A stretch of DNA of 64,000 bases. It comes from Physella acuta (lineage: Eukaryota; Mollusca; Gastropoda; Physidae). Location: assembly GCF_028476545.1 (NCBI RefSeq), contig NW_026731642.1:186001-250000 (forward strand), in the 5' to 3' direction. Numbering within the stretch: the first letter of the stretch is position 1; every line of letters begins with the position of its first letter. The translations under genes were made by a program, and so were the position numbers. Positions 12,466-33,500 of this stretch are shown here, in pieces. The notes beneath the pieces are model-generated. The model was not told the DNA's origin, searched no databases, and saw only the letters and a list, made by a program, of their open reading frames with translations.

Positions 12466-13284
12466 TACTGATAGCTTATTAGTTTAGTCTAATAATATAG
12501 TCTAATAGTATAATTTAATGACATGGTCTAATTCGATTGAATTCTTCACACTGTTGGCCCCATTGAGTTCACATTTCCTCAATCTTATCAAGTAATTTTG
12601 TAATTTCAGGAGAACAGCATGTAAACTGATTCTGATAATTTGGCCATTTATAAGTCCGGTCGCCTTGTCAACTTTCCCCACCCCCCCACCCACCACTCTT
12701 CCTTTGACCAGAGCAGGGTACCCTATACCTAATCCATAATAGGTGCGCGATTCTCTTTCTCGCAGTCACATTGACATGAAAACGAGGTTTAGCTTAAGAG
12801 AAAAAAAAAGAAACATAATTTTTGCGCCCGTTATATGTTTCCTGAAACAGATAAAAAAAGTTAAAATTACACAACTGGCAGCAATTAAATGTTGTTATAA
12901 CGAGAGTTACCGAGAATGTTCTTTTTTTTTCTGAGGATCGCAACGACGCGTGACGGGTACACTAGTGTAGATACTAAAAGACAAATTCCACGCACAACAT
13001 TCTGTGAAAACCCGCAGCTAAATTTAGCTGGTTAGTGTCTAAAAATAGCTGACACAGCAGTTGATATGGAGCAGCTCTGTGATTGAATGCAATTTTGTGT
13101 CGTCACTTTTTATTCAGCAGATAAGACTTAGCAAGCTATGACATGCATAATGGTGAACTCTAAAACTTTGGCCGTCATTTATGCGTGCCGGAGGTTTTGA
13201 AGAGTTGAACCTATCCCTGATGACTTCTTGTTGTGTCGGGGGTTAGGGGGTTTGTAGAACTGATTACTGAAATGGGTAAAATTC

Positions 13285-13490
13285 CCTTTTCGAACCAGAA
13301 GGTCCATTGGGCAAGTGAAGCAGAGTTCACCTGTTTTTATGACATCGAATATGAAGAGATAGTGTGGTCAGCTCAATGCCCGAGAGCCTTTACTTTCCCT
13401 AACGTGAGTCAGGTACCCATCAGGGCTGGGTGGATTCAGGGACGTACCACTGACTTGAACCCGGATTCGAATTATAAAGATTGTAGGCTT
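13285..13490 (-). repeat. SINE (tRNA-derived family)
   Basis: A reverse copy with the GCAAGTGAAGCAGAGTTCACC, GATAGTGTGGTCAGC and GGATTCGAATT blocks. It lies about 380 bp beyond the dehydrogenase stop codon. Confidence 0.75.
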
Positions 13491-13868
13491 TCTACTGATG
13501 TTTCTCAAGAGACACGTAACTCCCGGCTCAGGAGCCGTCCCCATTAGTCAGGCTAACTGGCTTTTAGTGGGAGTTATCTCCCAGAAAATGTTGGGTTGAT
13601 TCCTATGTGTTGGTCGCTTACTGATGTAACTAAAAACAAGTATGAAACACGAAGAGAATTTTCTGATTGTTTAATTTTATATCACCCTGACACATTATTT
13701 TTACAATAAGTCCTTACTTTTTGGACGATTTTTACCTCTCCCCTCCCCCTCGTCACACATCGTTACAAAATTACCGACCCCCCCCCCACCCTACAAGTGT
13801 GATGTCATTTATGGACGACCCCCTTTAGTTACCCCCAAATTTGAATCGTTTCCATTGCTGCAATTGAT

Positions 13869-24160
<10,292 letters not shown>

Positions 24161-24849
24161 TGTGCTAGTTACGTATTCACAAATCCAACAATTCTGACAC
24201 TTATAGTTTATAGTTGTTTTTTTTTCCAATACGATTAGGAATAATACGTTCAGTCAGCAAAATATTGCTATTGTTTATAATTCTTGGACCTTCGATCACA
24301 AATAATTATGAGAAAAATCGAGTAACGTTGTGGTACAGGAAGTACATTTACTATAACGTTATTGATATCTTAAATTAACAAGTAATAAATTAGTAATTAT
24401 ACGTTAAGTCTACATCACTGTTAACAAAATATTTACATTGCTTATAAGCACAAAAACAAAAAAAAAAAAAAAAAAACCCACAAATTTATCGGTATAAAAA
24501 GCATTTTAAAATAACTGTTACAGCTTTTTCTATCACCTAGTAAGAAAGTTATTTTGCCTCTCTCTCAACAAGGATAAAACTTAAAAAAAAAATAATCTGG
24601 ATTTTAAACTATTATATTGTCTCTAAAATTGCCTATTTGAATTGTTAAAACATGATCACGTATTCAATAACATTTAGAATTTAAAACAAAATAGAAAAAA
24701 AACCCACTGTATATTTACTAATTAGATTAAAATTCGAGATTTACAATAATTATAAACTCCTAATTAAAACCACACCACAAGAAATTCAGCACTTAGTGTT
24801 GTTGTACTTAACTAATATAGGTCAGAATGTTGAAGCATAACACGTGACC

Positions 24850-25035
24850 GTATCATAGAGTCAGTTGTCAGGGGCAACGATCCGTTAATTAAGTTGACAG
24901 GGGCAGCAATCCACTTATCAAGGGACAACAACCCATCAACTAGATTGTCAAGGACAACAATTCTTAAATTCACTTAGCACGGGGCAACAACCCATCAATT
25001 ACGTTTTCAGGGGCAACAATTCTTTAATTCTGTTT
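24850..25035. repeat. Degenerate about 35-bp repeat
   Basis: Five diverged copies sharing GGGGCAACAA(C/T)CC. It lies upstream of the dehydrogenase gene. No gene is visible between 24230 and 26740. Confidence 0.7.
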
Positions 25036-25159
25036 TGTTCTGTGTCTGGATATCTTGTTTTGTGACCATTAGTTTGAATATCACAAGGTCACATACACAC
25101 ACATGTAACTACACACATTTTGATTTAGAATTTTTCACCTTAAAGTATTTTTAACCATT

Positions 25160-25330
25160 TCACCATAGAAGTGTTTTAGCCTCTTCGCCTTAAAGTTGTT
25201 TTATCCTCTTCACTTTAAAGGTGTTTTATCCTCTTCACTTTAAAGGTGTTTTATCCTCTTCACTTTAAAGGTGTTTTATCCTCTTCACTTTAATAGTGTT
25301 TTATCGTCGTCACTTTAAAGGGGTTTTATC
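25160..25330. repeat. 25-bp minisatellite
   Basis: About seven copies of a unit containing TTTAAAGGTGTTTTATCCTC. The middle copies are identical. Confidence 0.9.
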
Positions 25331-25381
25331 CAAACCAAAATGGGAAGCAGGTCTAGTGACAGGTGGGAAATGTAGACACAC

Positions 25382-25595
25382 CAGAGGCGTAGCGACCCTT
25401 CCCGGCGCCCGGGGACAAACTTTTCGATTTACACCTCCCCCCCTCAAACTCTCGATTTGCACCCCCCCCCTCAAGATTTCGATTTGCACCCTCCCCCCCC
25501 CCCCCCTCAAACTTTCGATTTGCACCCCTCTCAACCTTTCAATTTATTTTTCAAACCCATTTTGGCGCCCCCCCCCCCCCCTCGCTACGCTACTG
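25382..25595. mobile_element. hAT-like MITE, family A
   Basis: Starts CAGAGGCGTAGCGA and ends CTCGCTACGCTACTG. The flanks AGACACAC and AGGCACAC match at 7 of 8. The interior (CCCGGCGCCCGGGGACAAAC, then C runs and TTTCGATTTGCACCC) is the reverse of the copies at 4565 and 48076. Confidence 0.85.
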
Positions 25596-25714
25596 AGGCA
25601 CACCTATGACATGACAGTCTGACATCAGCTGACCACCATTGGTCACGCGTGCCTCATGCTTGGCAAGTCTCATTAACATTAGGTTGTGCCAAAGCTGATT
25701 TGTGGCATGTTATG

Positions 25715-25960
25715 TCGCAATTAGTCCACATACAGGCAATCTGTAGGCTATTAGCAGAATACATGTTGAAGATCTGTAGACTATTTGCAGAATACATACA
25801 GGCAATCTGTAGGCTATTCACAGGATACATATTGTAGGCTATTAAGAGAATACACACAGACAATCTGTAAGCTATTAGCAGGATACATGTTGAAGATCTG
25901 TAGACTATTAGGAGAATACATACTGACAATCTGTAGGCTATTAAAATATTACAAATTCAT
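25715..25960. repeat. About 28-bp minisatellite
   Basis: Roughly eight diverged units sharing ATCTGTAG(G/A)CTATT and GA(A/T)ACAT. Frames through it encode repeat peptides only. Confidence 0.85.
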
Positions 25961-26033
25961 GTATGCTTTTATAAATGAATTTTGTTTGATCATTAAGTAC
26001 TGGATGGCCACAAACAACAAGGGTGAAGAGGTG

Positions 26034-26064
26034 TGTGTGTGTGTGTGTGTGCATGCGCGCGCGC

Positions 26065-26113
<49 letters not shown>
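26034..26113. repeat. (GT)n microsatellite
   Basis: GT dinucleotides with a short central GC-rich interruption (CATGCGCGCGCGCG). Confidence 0.95.
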
Positions 26114-26116
<3 letters not shown>

Positions 26117-26284
26117 ACCAAACTTGTGAAAATACATCGTAACTTTTAATATTTTACGTATCTAATAGCTTCATAGATACTCAAATTATTTTATCTGAGA
26201 TATTTTGTCCTGAGATGTTATTTCCTCAGATATATTGTCCTTGAGATGTTTTGAAGTCATTTTGTTCCTGAGATATTTTTTCTG

Positions 26285-26508
<224 letters not shown>

Positions 26509-26742
26509 AGATCTGGGAACTGTTGTCTAAGATTTTACTTTAAAATAATTCGTCTGAGGATAACTTTAGTCACTACCCGTTGCCTCTGTAGCCTACTAAA
26601 GAACTTAAGCTGAAAATAAACACATTGTTTGAATTATGAGGGTTGAAGTTTTAAAATGAATTAAAAAAAAAAGAGAAGTTCCCAAATAATTCAGCCAATT
26701 CGTTCAAGTTTTAATTACAAAGCATTCATCAGCCAATGCGAA

Positions 26743-29037
26743 TTAATAATTTAAATGAATGATATTTTGTTTTATCACAAGGGGTAAAGGAAGTGAAAGG
26801 AGAGCTTGGGTGTTCCAGTCAGCGCATCTCGCGATCTGATGTGCGCACGAATGCTGAAGAGATCTCATCTGTAAGGAAATTAGAAATCTCGAGAAATCTT
26901 CCAAACTTGACTTCTGTCCTGAAGAGTCAACAGGGGTTTGAATTCCGCGAAGTATTGTATGTAGTGTACACACGTCACACCATTTCAACACAAGGGAAAC
27001 CAACATAAGAGGAACTGACGTGTTAATGACGTCAGCAATAAAATGTTTCACAAGTTCTTCCGACTGTTGGTCAGGATTGTCTGTGCAATATTTGTTGGAA
27101 CATAACTTGCAGCTGTTTTTTAAACTAATATTTGGAAAAAGCCCAGCTTTTATAAAAATCTTGACCATTTCAATAGAACTTTCCAAGTCTTTCAAATGAA
27201 AGCCATTCAGGAGCTGTGGTCTCCATTGATACTGCAGGCAAAATGACTCCGATAGACACGCGTTGTAAAACAGCAACATATCTGCTGCTGCTATTATCAT
27301 AGGGGCTTTCTGGTTCATATTCTGAATTCTCAGACTCTCCGAGTTCTGCGCCTGTCTGGCAGCGTAAGGAGCGTAGTAGATTCTCATGGGAGGCTGGATA
27401 ATGAGATCTAGAGGGTGGGCTCCATGGAAGGTGTTGTTGTCTGGGGAGTTGGGGTTCGCTCCTGCTTTGATGAGCGCAGTGATGCATGCTTGGGTCAGCA
27501 TAACCTTGACCTGCGTCAGGTCTTTGTGTTTCCCTGATGCCACGAAGTTACACAAGGAAGTTGAGTTATTTTCAGGATAAGTGACCTCACTAATAGGTAC
27601 TAATGCCCCAAGGTTATAGATTGGAGATGAATTACAATCAAGATAAGAGACCACACAACTAGTTACTGATGCCCCGCAGTTGTAGATAGGAGATAAGTTA
27701 CTATCAGGCCCAAGGTTGAGTGAAGCATCCGATCGCGTTTTGTCTGTGGCAAAATGTCTGAACAGACAAGCGCTTACATCGTGAATGATGCCAACCTTTT
27801 TACCCGGCATTACACTCTCTCTAGGCGGAGATCTGAGACCCAGCGCCACAAAATGAAGCGGGGAAAGTCCTCTGCTTCTGTGGAACAGGAACCCATCAGT
27901 GTAGTACAGGTTATCACGTGACTGGGCGTAGAGTTTCCCGTCTTCCGTGTGGTGGAATTCTGTCGCTTGTTCTAGTGCTAGTTTATCTGGGTCAGCGCCA
28001 TGTTGGAGTAAGGTTTGGATGGCTGTGACGTCATGCCTCCAGCAGGCGAGATGGAGAGGGGAGACGACTAGGTTGACAAACTGATGAATCCAGGTATCTG
28101 TGAGTGGGAATTCACAGGCGACGCGGATATCTACCAGCCGGTTCAACTCTTGCCTCAATGTTTTAGTGCTCGCAACATCTCCATTCTTCGTGTGTTGGGT
28201 GTCCGTAAAGTCTTTATTCTTCGTGTGTTGGGTGTCATCGAGGTCTTCATTCTTCTTGTGTGGGGTGTTCGGAAAGTCTTCATTCTTCGTGTGTGGGGTG
28301 TCCGTAAAGTCTTCATTCTTCGTGTGTGGGGTTTCCGTAAAGTCTTCATTCTTCGTGTGTGGGGTTTCCGTAAAGTCTTCATTATTCGTGTGTGGGGTGT
28401 CCGTAAAGTCTAAATTCTTCGTGTGTGGGGTTTCCGTAAAGTCTTCATTATTCGTGTGTGGGGTGTCCGTAAAGTCTAAATTCTTCGTGTGTTGGGTGTG
28501 ATGAGATTGGGTTCTACAAGCTGGACCGGACAGAACTTGACTTGTGTCACCGACTAATGCTAAGTTTGCGTCAGTACCAGTAACACTTCCGCTTTGTTTT
28601 TCCTTTTCAGGCTCCTCGTGTAGGTAAAGAAAATAGCCCAACAGCAATGGGCAGCCAGTAAAGACAGCACTAACTGTTATAGTCGGATGTGGACAGGTAA
28701 GTTTCTCATCAAACCGACAACTGTTCATCTCCTTGTCATCTTCATGAACCATAAAACCTTTGTTTTTCAAATATATCAGAAAACTATCTTTTGTTCCGTA
28801 TCTTTGTCTCATGACGGATATTTTCTTATCCTCGAATCCATATTTTGAATAGGAATCTGGATCGCTGTCATGGGTTGTTTGAAAATGAAAACTTTCAGAT
28901 GGAATTGTTTCGTTGTCTGATGAAACAGAAAATCTTTTCCAAACGCAACTCTCCAAAATGTTGCTGATAGTAGTCAGATCGTTGCTAAAAATGAAGCTGC
29001 TCAAAACACATCCGCAAGCCATTTTTGCTGAAGTCAA
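26743..29037 (-). CDS. Ankyrin-repeat and SOCS-box protein (ASB-like), single exon
   Basis: One open frame of 764 residues without introns. Ankyrin repeats are visible in the middle: SPLHLACWRHDVTAIQTLLQHGADPD near residue 305, LSPLHFVALGL near 370, and ACITALIKAGANPNSPD near 505. The C-terminus has a SOCS box. Its BC-box is SLQHSCAHQI, matching (S/T)LxxxCxxxI for elongin B/C. Its Cul5 box is LPLP. Such proteins are substrate receptors of cullin-5 E3 ligases; the substrate here is unknown. An 11-residue repeat (TPHTKNEDFTD type) fills residues about 180-290. A second diverged repeat around SPIYN(C/L)GA lies near residues 430-500. Absence of introns could reflect retroposition or simple intron loss. 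The 5' UTR was not defined. Confidence 0.85.
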   Translation of the reverse strand: MTSAKMACGCVLSSFIFSNDLTTISNILESCVWKRFSVSSDNETIPSESFHFQTTHDSDPDSYSKYGFEDKKISVMRQRYGTKDSFLIYLKNKGFMVHEDDKEMNSCRFDEKLTCPHPTITVSAVFTGCPLLLGYFLYLHEEPEKEKQSGSVTGTDANLALVGDTSQVLSGPACRTQSHHTQHTKNLDFTDTPHTNNEDFTETPHTKNLDFTDTPHTNNEDFTETPHTKNEDFTETPHTKNEDFTDTPHTKNEDFPNTPHKKNEDLDDTQHTKNKDFTDTQHTKNGDVASTKTLRQELNRLVDIRVACEFPLTDTWIHQFVNLVVSPLHLACWRHDVTAIQTLLQHGADPDKLALEQATEFHHTEDGKLYAQSRDNLYYTDGFLFHRSRGLSPLHFVALGLRSPPRESVMPGKKVGIIHDVSACLFRHFATDKTRSDASLNLGPDSNLSPIYNCGASVTSCVVSYLDCNSSPIYNLGALVPISEVTYPENNSTSLCNFVASGKHKDLTQVKVMLTQACITALIKAGANPNSPDNNTFHGAHPLDLIIQPPMRIYYAPYAARQAQNSESLRIQNMNQKAPMIIAAADMLLFYNACLSESFCLQYQWRPQLLNGFHLKDLESSIEMVKIFIKAGLFPNISLKNSCKLCSNKYCTDNPDQQSEELVKHFIADVINTSVPLMLVSLVLKWCDVCTLHTILRGIQTPVDSSGQKSSLEDFSRFLISLQMRSLQHSCAHQIARCADWNTQALLSLPLPLVIKQNIIHLNY
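28168..28500 (-). repeat. 33-bp coding minisatellite in the ankyrin/SOCS gene
   Basis: Ten in-frame 11-residue units of the type T-P/Q-H-T-K-N-E-D-F-T-D. The unit length is a multiple of three, so copy number can change without breaking the frame. It separates the unique N-terminal region from the ankyrin part. Confidence 0.95.
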
Positions 29038-30583
29038 GTACAGGTGTGTGTCTGTTTGAGGAAGAGGTCCTATGGAAATACAGATCTATATTCAATGATA
29101 ACATAAAAATATAATAATTATGTAAAGTTCCTTTTTAGACCTAGCGATACATATGTTTATATGTTTCTGTGAACTAGGCAAATGACGGGATAGTTTGGTC
29201 AGCACGATGTCTAGCTTTACTTTCCCCAACTAAGTCAGGTAAAAATTAGAGCTAGGTGAACTCAGGCACGTCATACAGTCGTAAATCAGCTAATACCTCG
29301 ATACCACGCCGTCGCATTGAATAATACATCTTTAAACTTCAAATTGGTATCAAGCATAAATGGGAGAGTGACCCGCCACAACTGTATGACGTCACTTGAG
29401 TATGATAACTGGACAGCTGCACATTTTTAATAATGGCGGGGAAAAAAGTAAGAAGCGGGATTTCGTGTTGGTCTAACCCTCCCCCCCCCCCTCCCCCCCT
29501 CCGCCGAATTTTAGCGACAATAAAACTACTGGTTTTTTTTTTTTGTTTTTTTTTTGGTTTGTGTATGACAAATATTATTTCTTGTACTTTGTTCAAAGTA
29601 ATTTTCTTTCATAAATCCCACGCATGCTTTAATCCGTCATTGGAACAAAGTAAAAAAAAATGCCCCTTTTAAGGTCGAAAGTAAAGAGTCATCTTTTATG
29701 TGTACTTACCGCCCTTTGACTCGATTCCCTCCCCTATATAATAAAAGGGTCATCCATTTATGAAGTCCACAAAAATTGAGAATTATAGATCCCCGTTCCC
29801 CCGTTCACACGCGTCTACTTTCGATTTATTTAATTTTCAGAAACTAGAAGTATTAAACATTTATTTTTTGTATGTAATAGGATTTTTTTTCAGCACTCGT
29901 AGATGTCACTAACAAGCGCTACGTCAGGCAATATATTAAAGAATTAAAAAAAAAATTAACGAGTCATATTAAAGGGTCAAGCAACTATTTACCGTACATA
30001 AATATTCGGTTCCAAGCAACAGACAAATCACAAACCTGTTTGATTACTTTGTACGCGAAATGCACATCTTTTATTCACCTGATATAATAAGAACAGAAAA
30101 GCGTGTCAATTGTTAGATTTTAGAAGCAAACGCGAAGTGTATTTGTAGATGTCAAGCAGCGAATTACACATAACAAAGACATATTTATTTATAGTTATAT
30201 GCCTGTGTGTTTTTGGCACCGAATGAGAAAACGTAGATACCCAGGTTATACCAGAGCTTCTCACTATTTTTACGTTCCTTGAATAGGTGCCAATGCCATT
30301 TTACATAGACCTAGTTAAAAATACAATAAAGATTAATCTTTTAAAATTTAAATACAAGAGGTAGGCTATTATAAAATTAACCTTACATAGTTAACTAATA
30401 TGAAAGTATTTACAACATTAAAAAAAATCATAAGTATAAAAGAAGTTTGTGTTTAGACTATTTTACAAAACATTAGCCTAGTTTTATTTTTTATTATGCT
30501 CCTGCATTGTAGGCTTTTTTGTTTTATGGATTTTCGGGTCAGCTTTTGCTAAACCCAATTTAGTCACGTGACTATATTTCAAC
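29038..30583. other. Divergent intergenic region between the ankyrin/SOCS gene and PRPF19
   Basis: The two genes point away from each other, so both promoters probably lie here. It contains a SINE (29128-29320), a C/T-rich homopolymer stretch near 29480-29560 and AT-rich unique sequence. No coding exon is supported. The last 60 bp before the PRPF19 ATG include TCACGTGAC, an E-box-like palindrome. Confidence 0.5.
29128..29320 (-). repeat. SINE (tRNA-derived family)
   Basis: A diverged reverse copy with GACGGGATAGTTTGGTCAGC, TTTACTTTCCCCAACT and the terminal CCACGCCGTCGC. Confidence 0.7.
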
Positions 30584-33500
30584 ATGGCGCTTTGCTGTGC
30601 AAGTGCGTGAATATTGTCAATATAACATTTTAAAATAGTTTTATTGGTATTTTAATGCATTCTATTTGTCTACTGGACAATCAGTTTTTCTTAATTTTGT
30701 TTAATTAAAATTTATTTAGACAGTATAATTAAAAAAAATATATTTGGAGACGTTAAGAATCTTAGAATCTTTACCTACACCTGACGCCGGCGATTAAAAA
30801 ATTAAAATTTTTGTTCCGAATTTAAACAATTTTTGTTAGCATGCATTTCCAAGGCAGAACCTAATTTTATCTAAATTATTATTTTATTATTATCCAGTTA
30901 TATCTAATCTAGATATAGATCTATGTAATCCGATAGGTTCTAATGATTTATCTCTTTTAGATTGGGTGCACTATCTTGAAGTGTCTTGAAGGATTATTTC
31001 CCTTTTTTGCAACTTCTTAGGAGTAGAACTGAATTGTGTAGCCTACTGTAGAATAATTAGTTGACTGGGTTTTTGTAATTCATTATTTATTGGTTAGGCC
31101 AACTTTGTCGAATCAATTTCTGGTAAAACTATTTTAGCGTATTTTATTCCCCCCTTCACGTTCACTTCCAGTTTAGCGTATTTTATTATAAACACAACCG
31201 AAACACACAAAAACAGTAGGAAAACATTGGGCTTATTTCTTTATGAAGTTTTGTTTTAGTTTTAATAATTTACTTTTGTCAAAACTTGAGAAAAATCCAA
31301 ATTTGGAGTATTCATTGTGCTATGTTCGTGTGACAGTTAAGATATTCATGGCAATAAGTGAAGTACGAAACTCACAGTTGCAAGGCGGTTATGTTTGTAT
31401 TGATACAAGTATCTCCCACGCATGCTACTATTAATAAACTTTTATGAACTCACAATGACCCCAAAACTGAGACCAACACCATTTCAAATACCTATTGCCC
31501 AAGCTATGACATATGGTGAAGATAAAAGTCAATTCACGGTGAAACCTCGACCGTGTAGGGATTTTTCTCCTGCTGACGATCACACCACTATTTAATTGGA
31601 ACTGTCCTAATGCTTTTTACTGTTTTATTTTCACCTTTTCTAATAAACACATTCATAAAAAAATAAGTAGATCTAGATCTAGCTCTAATCCTAGTGTTTT
31701 CTTACGTTTTTGTGTGTTTCGGTTGTGTTTATAATAAAATACGCTCAACCGGAGGTGAATGCGAAGCGGCGAATAAAATACGCTAAAATGGAGTTTTGCC
31801 TCAATTTCTTATAGGAGGGCTTTATAATGGGCTACTGTAGCCTCGACTGAATTAAGTGTGCCATGTGAATGTGTGTCATCCATCGGCCACTAGATTTAGA
31901 TTCTAATCTAGATCTATTAGCCTATATTTTGGCGATTTGCATTGATCTATATTATTCTATATTCTAGCTAGTTTTTTAACTTTATAATAGGTTTTTCATA
32001 GCTAGGTAATGCAGTGTTTCATTTTAGTCAGTCGAGATGCGGTCCTCACTGGGATAAATACAGCAAGTCTTCACTAATTTTTAATTTTAGCCCTACTCTT
32101 GGCCTTTATGTATTGTTCAAAGATGACAGTAAATTGAAAAAAAATATTGGCATAGGACCTACTTGTTTGTTTCATGGAGAATAAATTTTTTTAAATGTAT
32201 TTTAAAGTAGGCCTACCCATAGTCTTAAATGTGTTATTTAGGCCTATAAGTATAGCTAGTTGGTGTTACCATATGAAGTAAATAAGCTGATAGAGCCTAC
32301 TACAAATTACAAATTCTATGTTTCTCCCTATCTTGTCTTACCATATCAATGATTGCATTCTTTTATTTTGAAACCAAGTCTTATCTAATGATTGAATTAT
32401 TTCAGTTAGTAACGAAGTACCTGAACAGCCTGTAATTTCTCCTGTTTCTGGACACATCTTTGAAAGAAGATTGATTGAAAAGTTCATTCAAGAAAATGGC
32501 ACAGACCCCATTGCAAATGAAAAGTTGTCAGTTGACATGCTTATACCAGTCAAGAGTAAGTTAGCTTTGTTTCAATTTGTTGGTCTTTTAGTAAATCATT
32601 ATTAGCTCAGTTAAAAAAAGGAATTTTCAAAATACTTAAAATCTTAACTCCAATTTGGATTTTAAAAAAAAACAATTTTCTTTCTAGTCTCACTTAGATA
32701 TTTACATTTTTATACCAGAACCTGAAGTAAAATAATTTGTAACAAATTTCTTTTAGCATCAGCTATTGTTAAACCAAGACCACCATCAGCCACAAGTATT
32801 CCTGCTATTCTCAAGTCTCTTCAAGATGAATGGGTAAAATAGTTTTACTAATAACAATCCTGTATAGGCCTCACTTTCAAATTTATATCATGTGTGATAT
32901 TTAATATTTTGTTTCATCAATTTTATTTCACTTTTTAAGGATGCAGTAATGCTGCATAGCTTTACACTGAGACAGCAACTGCAGACAGCCAGACAAGGTA
33001 AAAATTGATTCTTATATATCATTTGTTACTAATACTGTAGCAAGAATGGATAGAGTTGTAATGGTTTTATCTTGTCTTTGCAGAGTTGTCTCATGCTTTG
33101 TACCAGCATGATGCTGCATGTCGTGTCATTGCTCGTTTGATCAAGGAAGTCACAGCAGCCAGAGAAGGTACTGATTTCTCTCATTGTTCTTTACCCCCAT
33201 TGCACATGTTCTCATAGTAAGATTAATTGTAAAAATATAAATATGTTATGATGCTCACATACCTAATGTGAAGCAAGATTCTTTTAGTGGTGTTTAAATA
33301 TTTGTCCATGCTGTTGCAGCTTTGGCCACCTTGAAACCACAGGCTGGTCTCACAGCAGCAGTCCCTGGCTACAATGCTCCTGCTCCCAACCCAGTAAGTT
33401 TTTATTTTTTTATGCTTGGGTTTGTAAATTTCTTCACTTAAAAATTATTTCATTATTGGTTGATAAGTAATTTCCACTGTTTGATTATATGAGATGTTAT

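Larger units (their letters stand above)
11319..13868. other. Intergenic spacer, no gene seen
   Basis: Lies between the second ubiquitin-like gene and the 3' end of the dehydrogenase gene. It holds an AT run (11702-11769), a diverged G-run MITE (about 12261-12465), a SINE (13285-13490) and C/G homopolymers. I see no supported coding exon. Confidence 0.6.
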
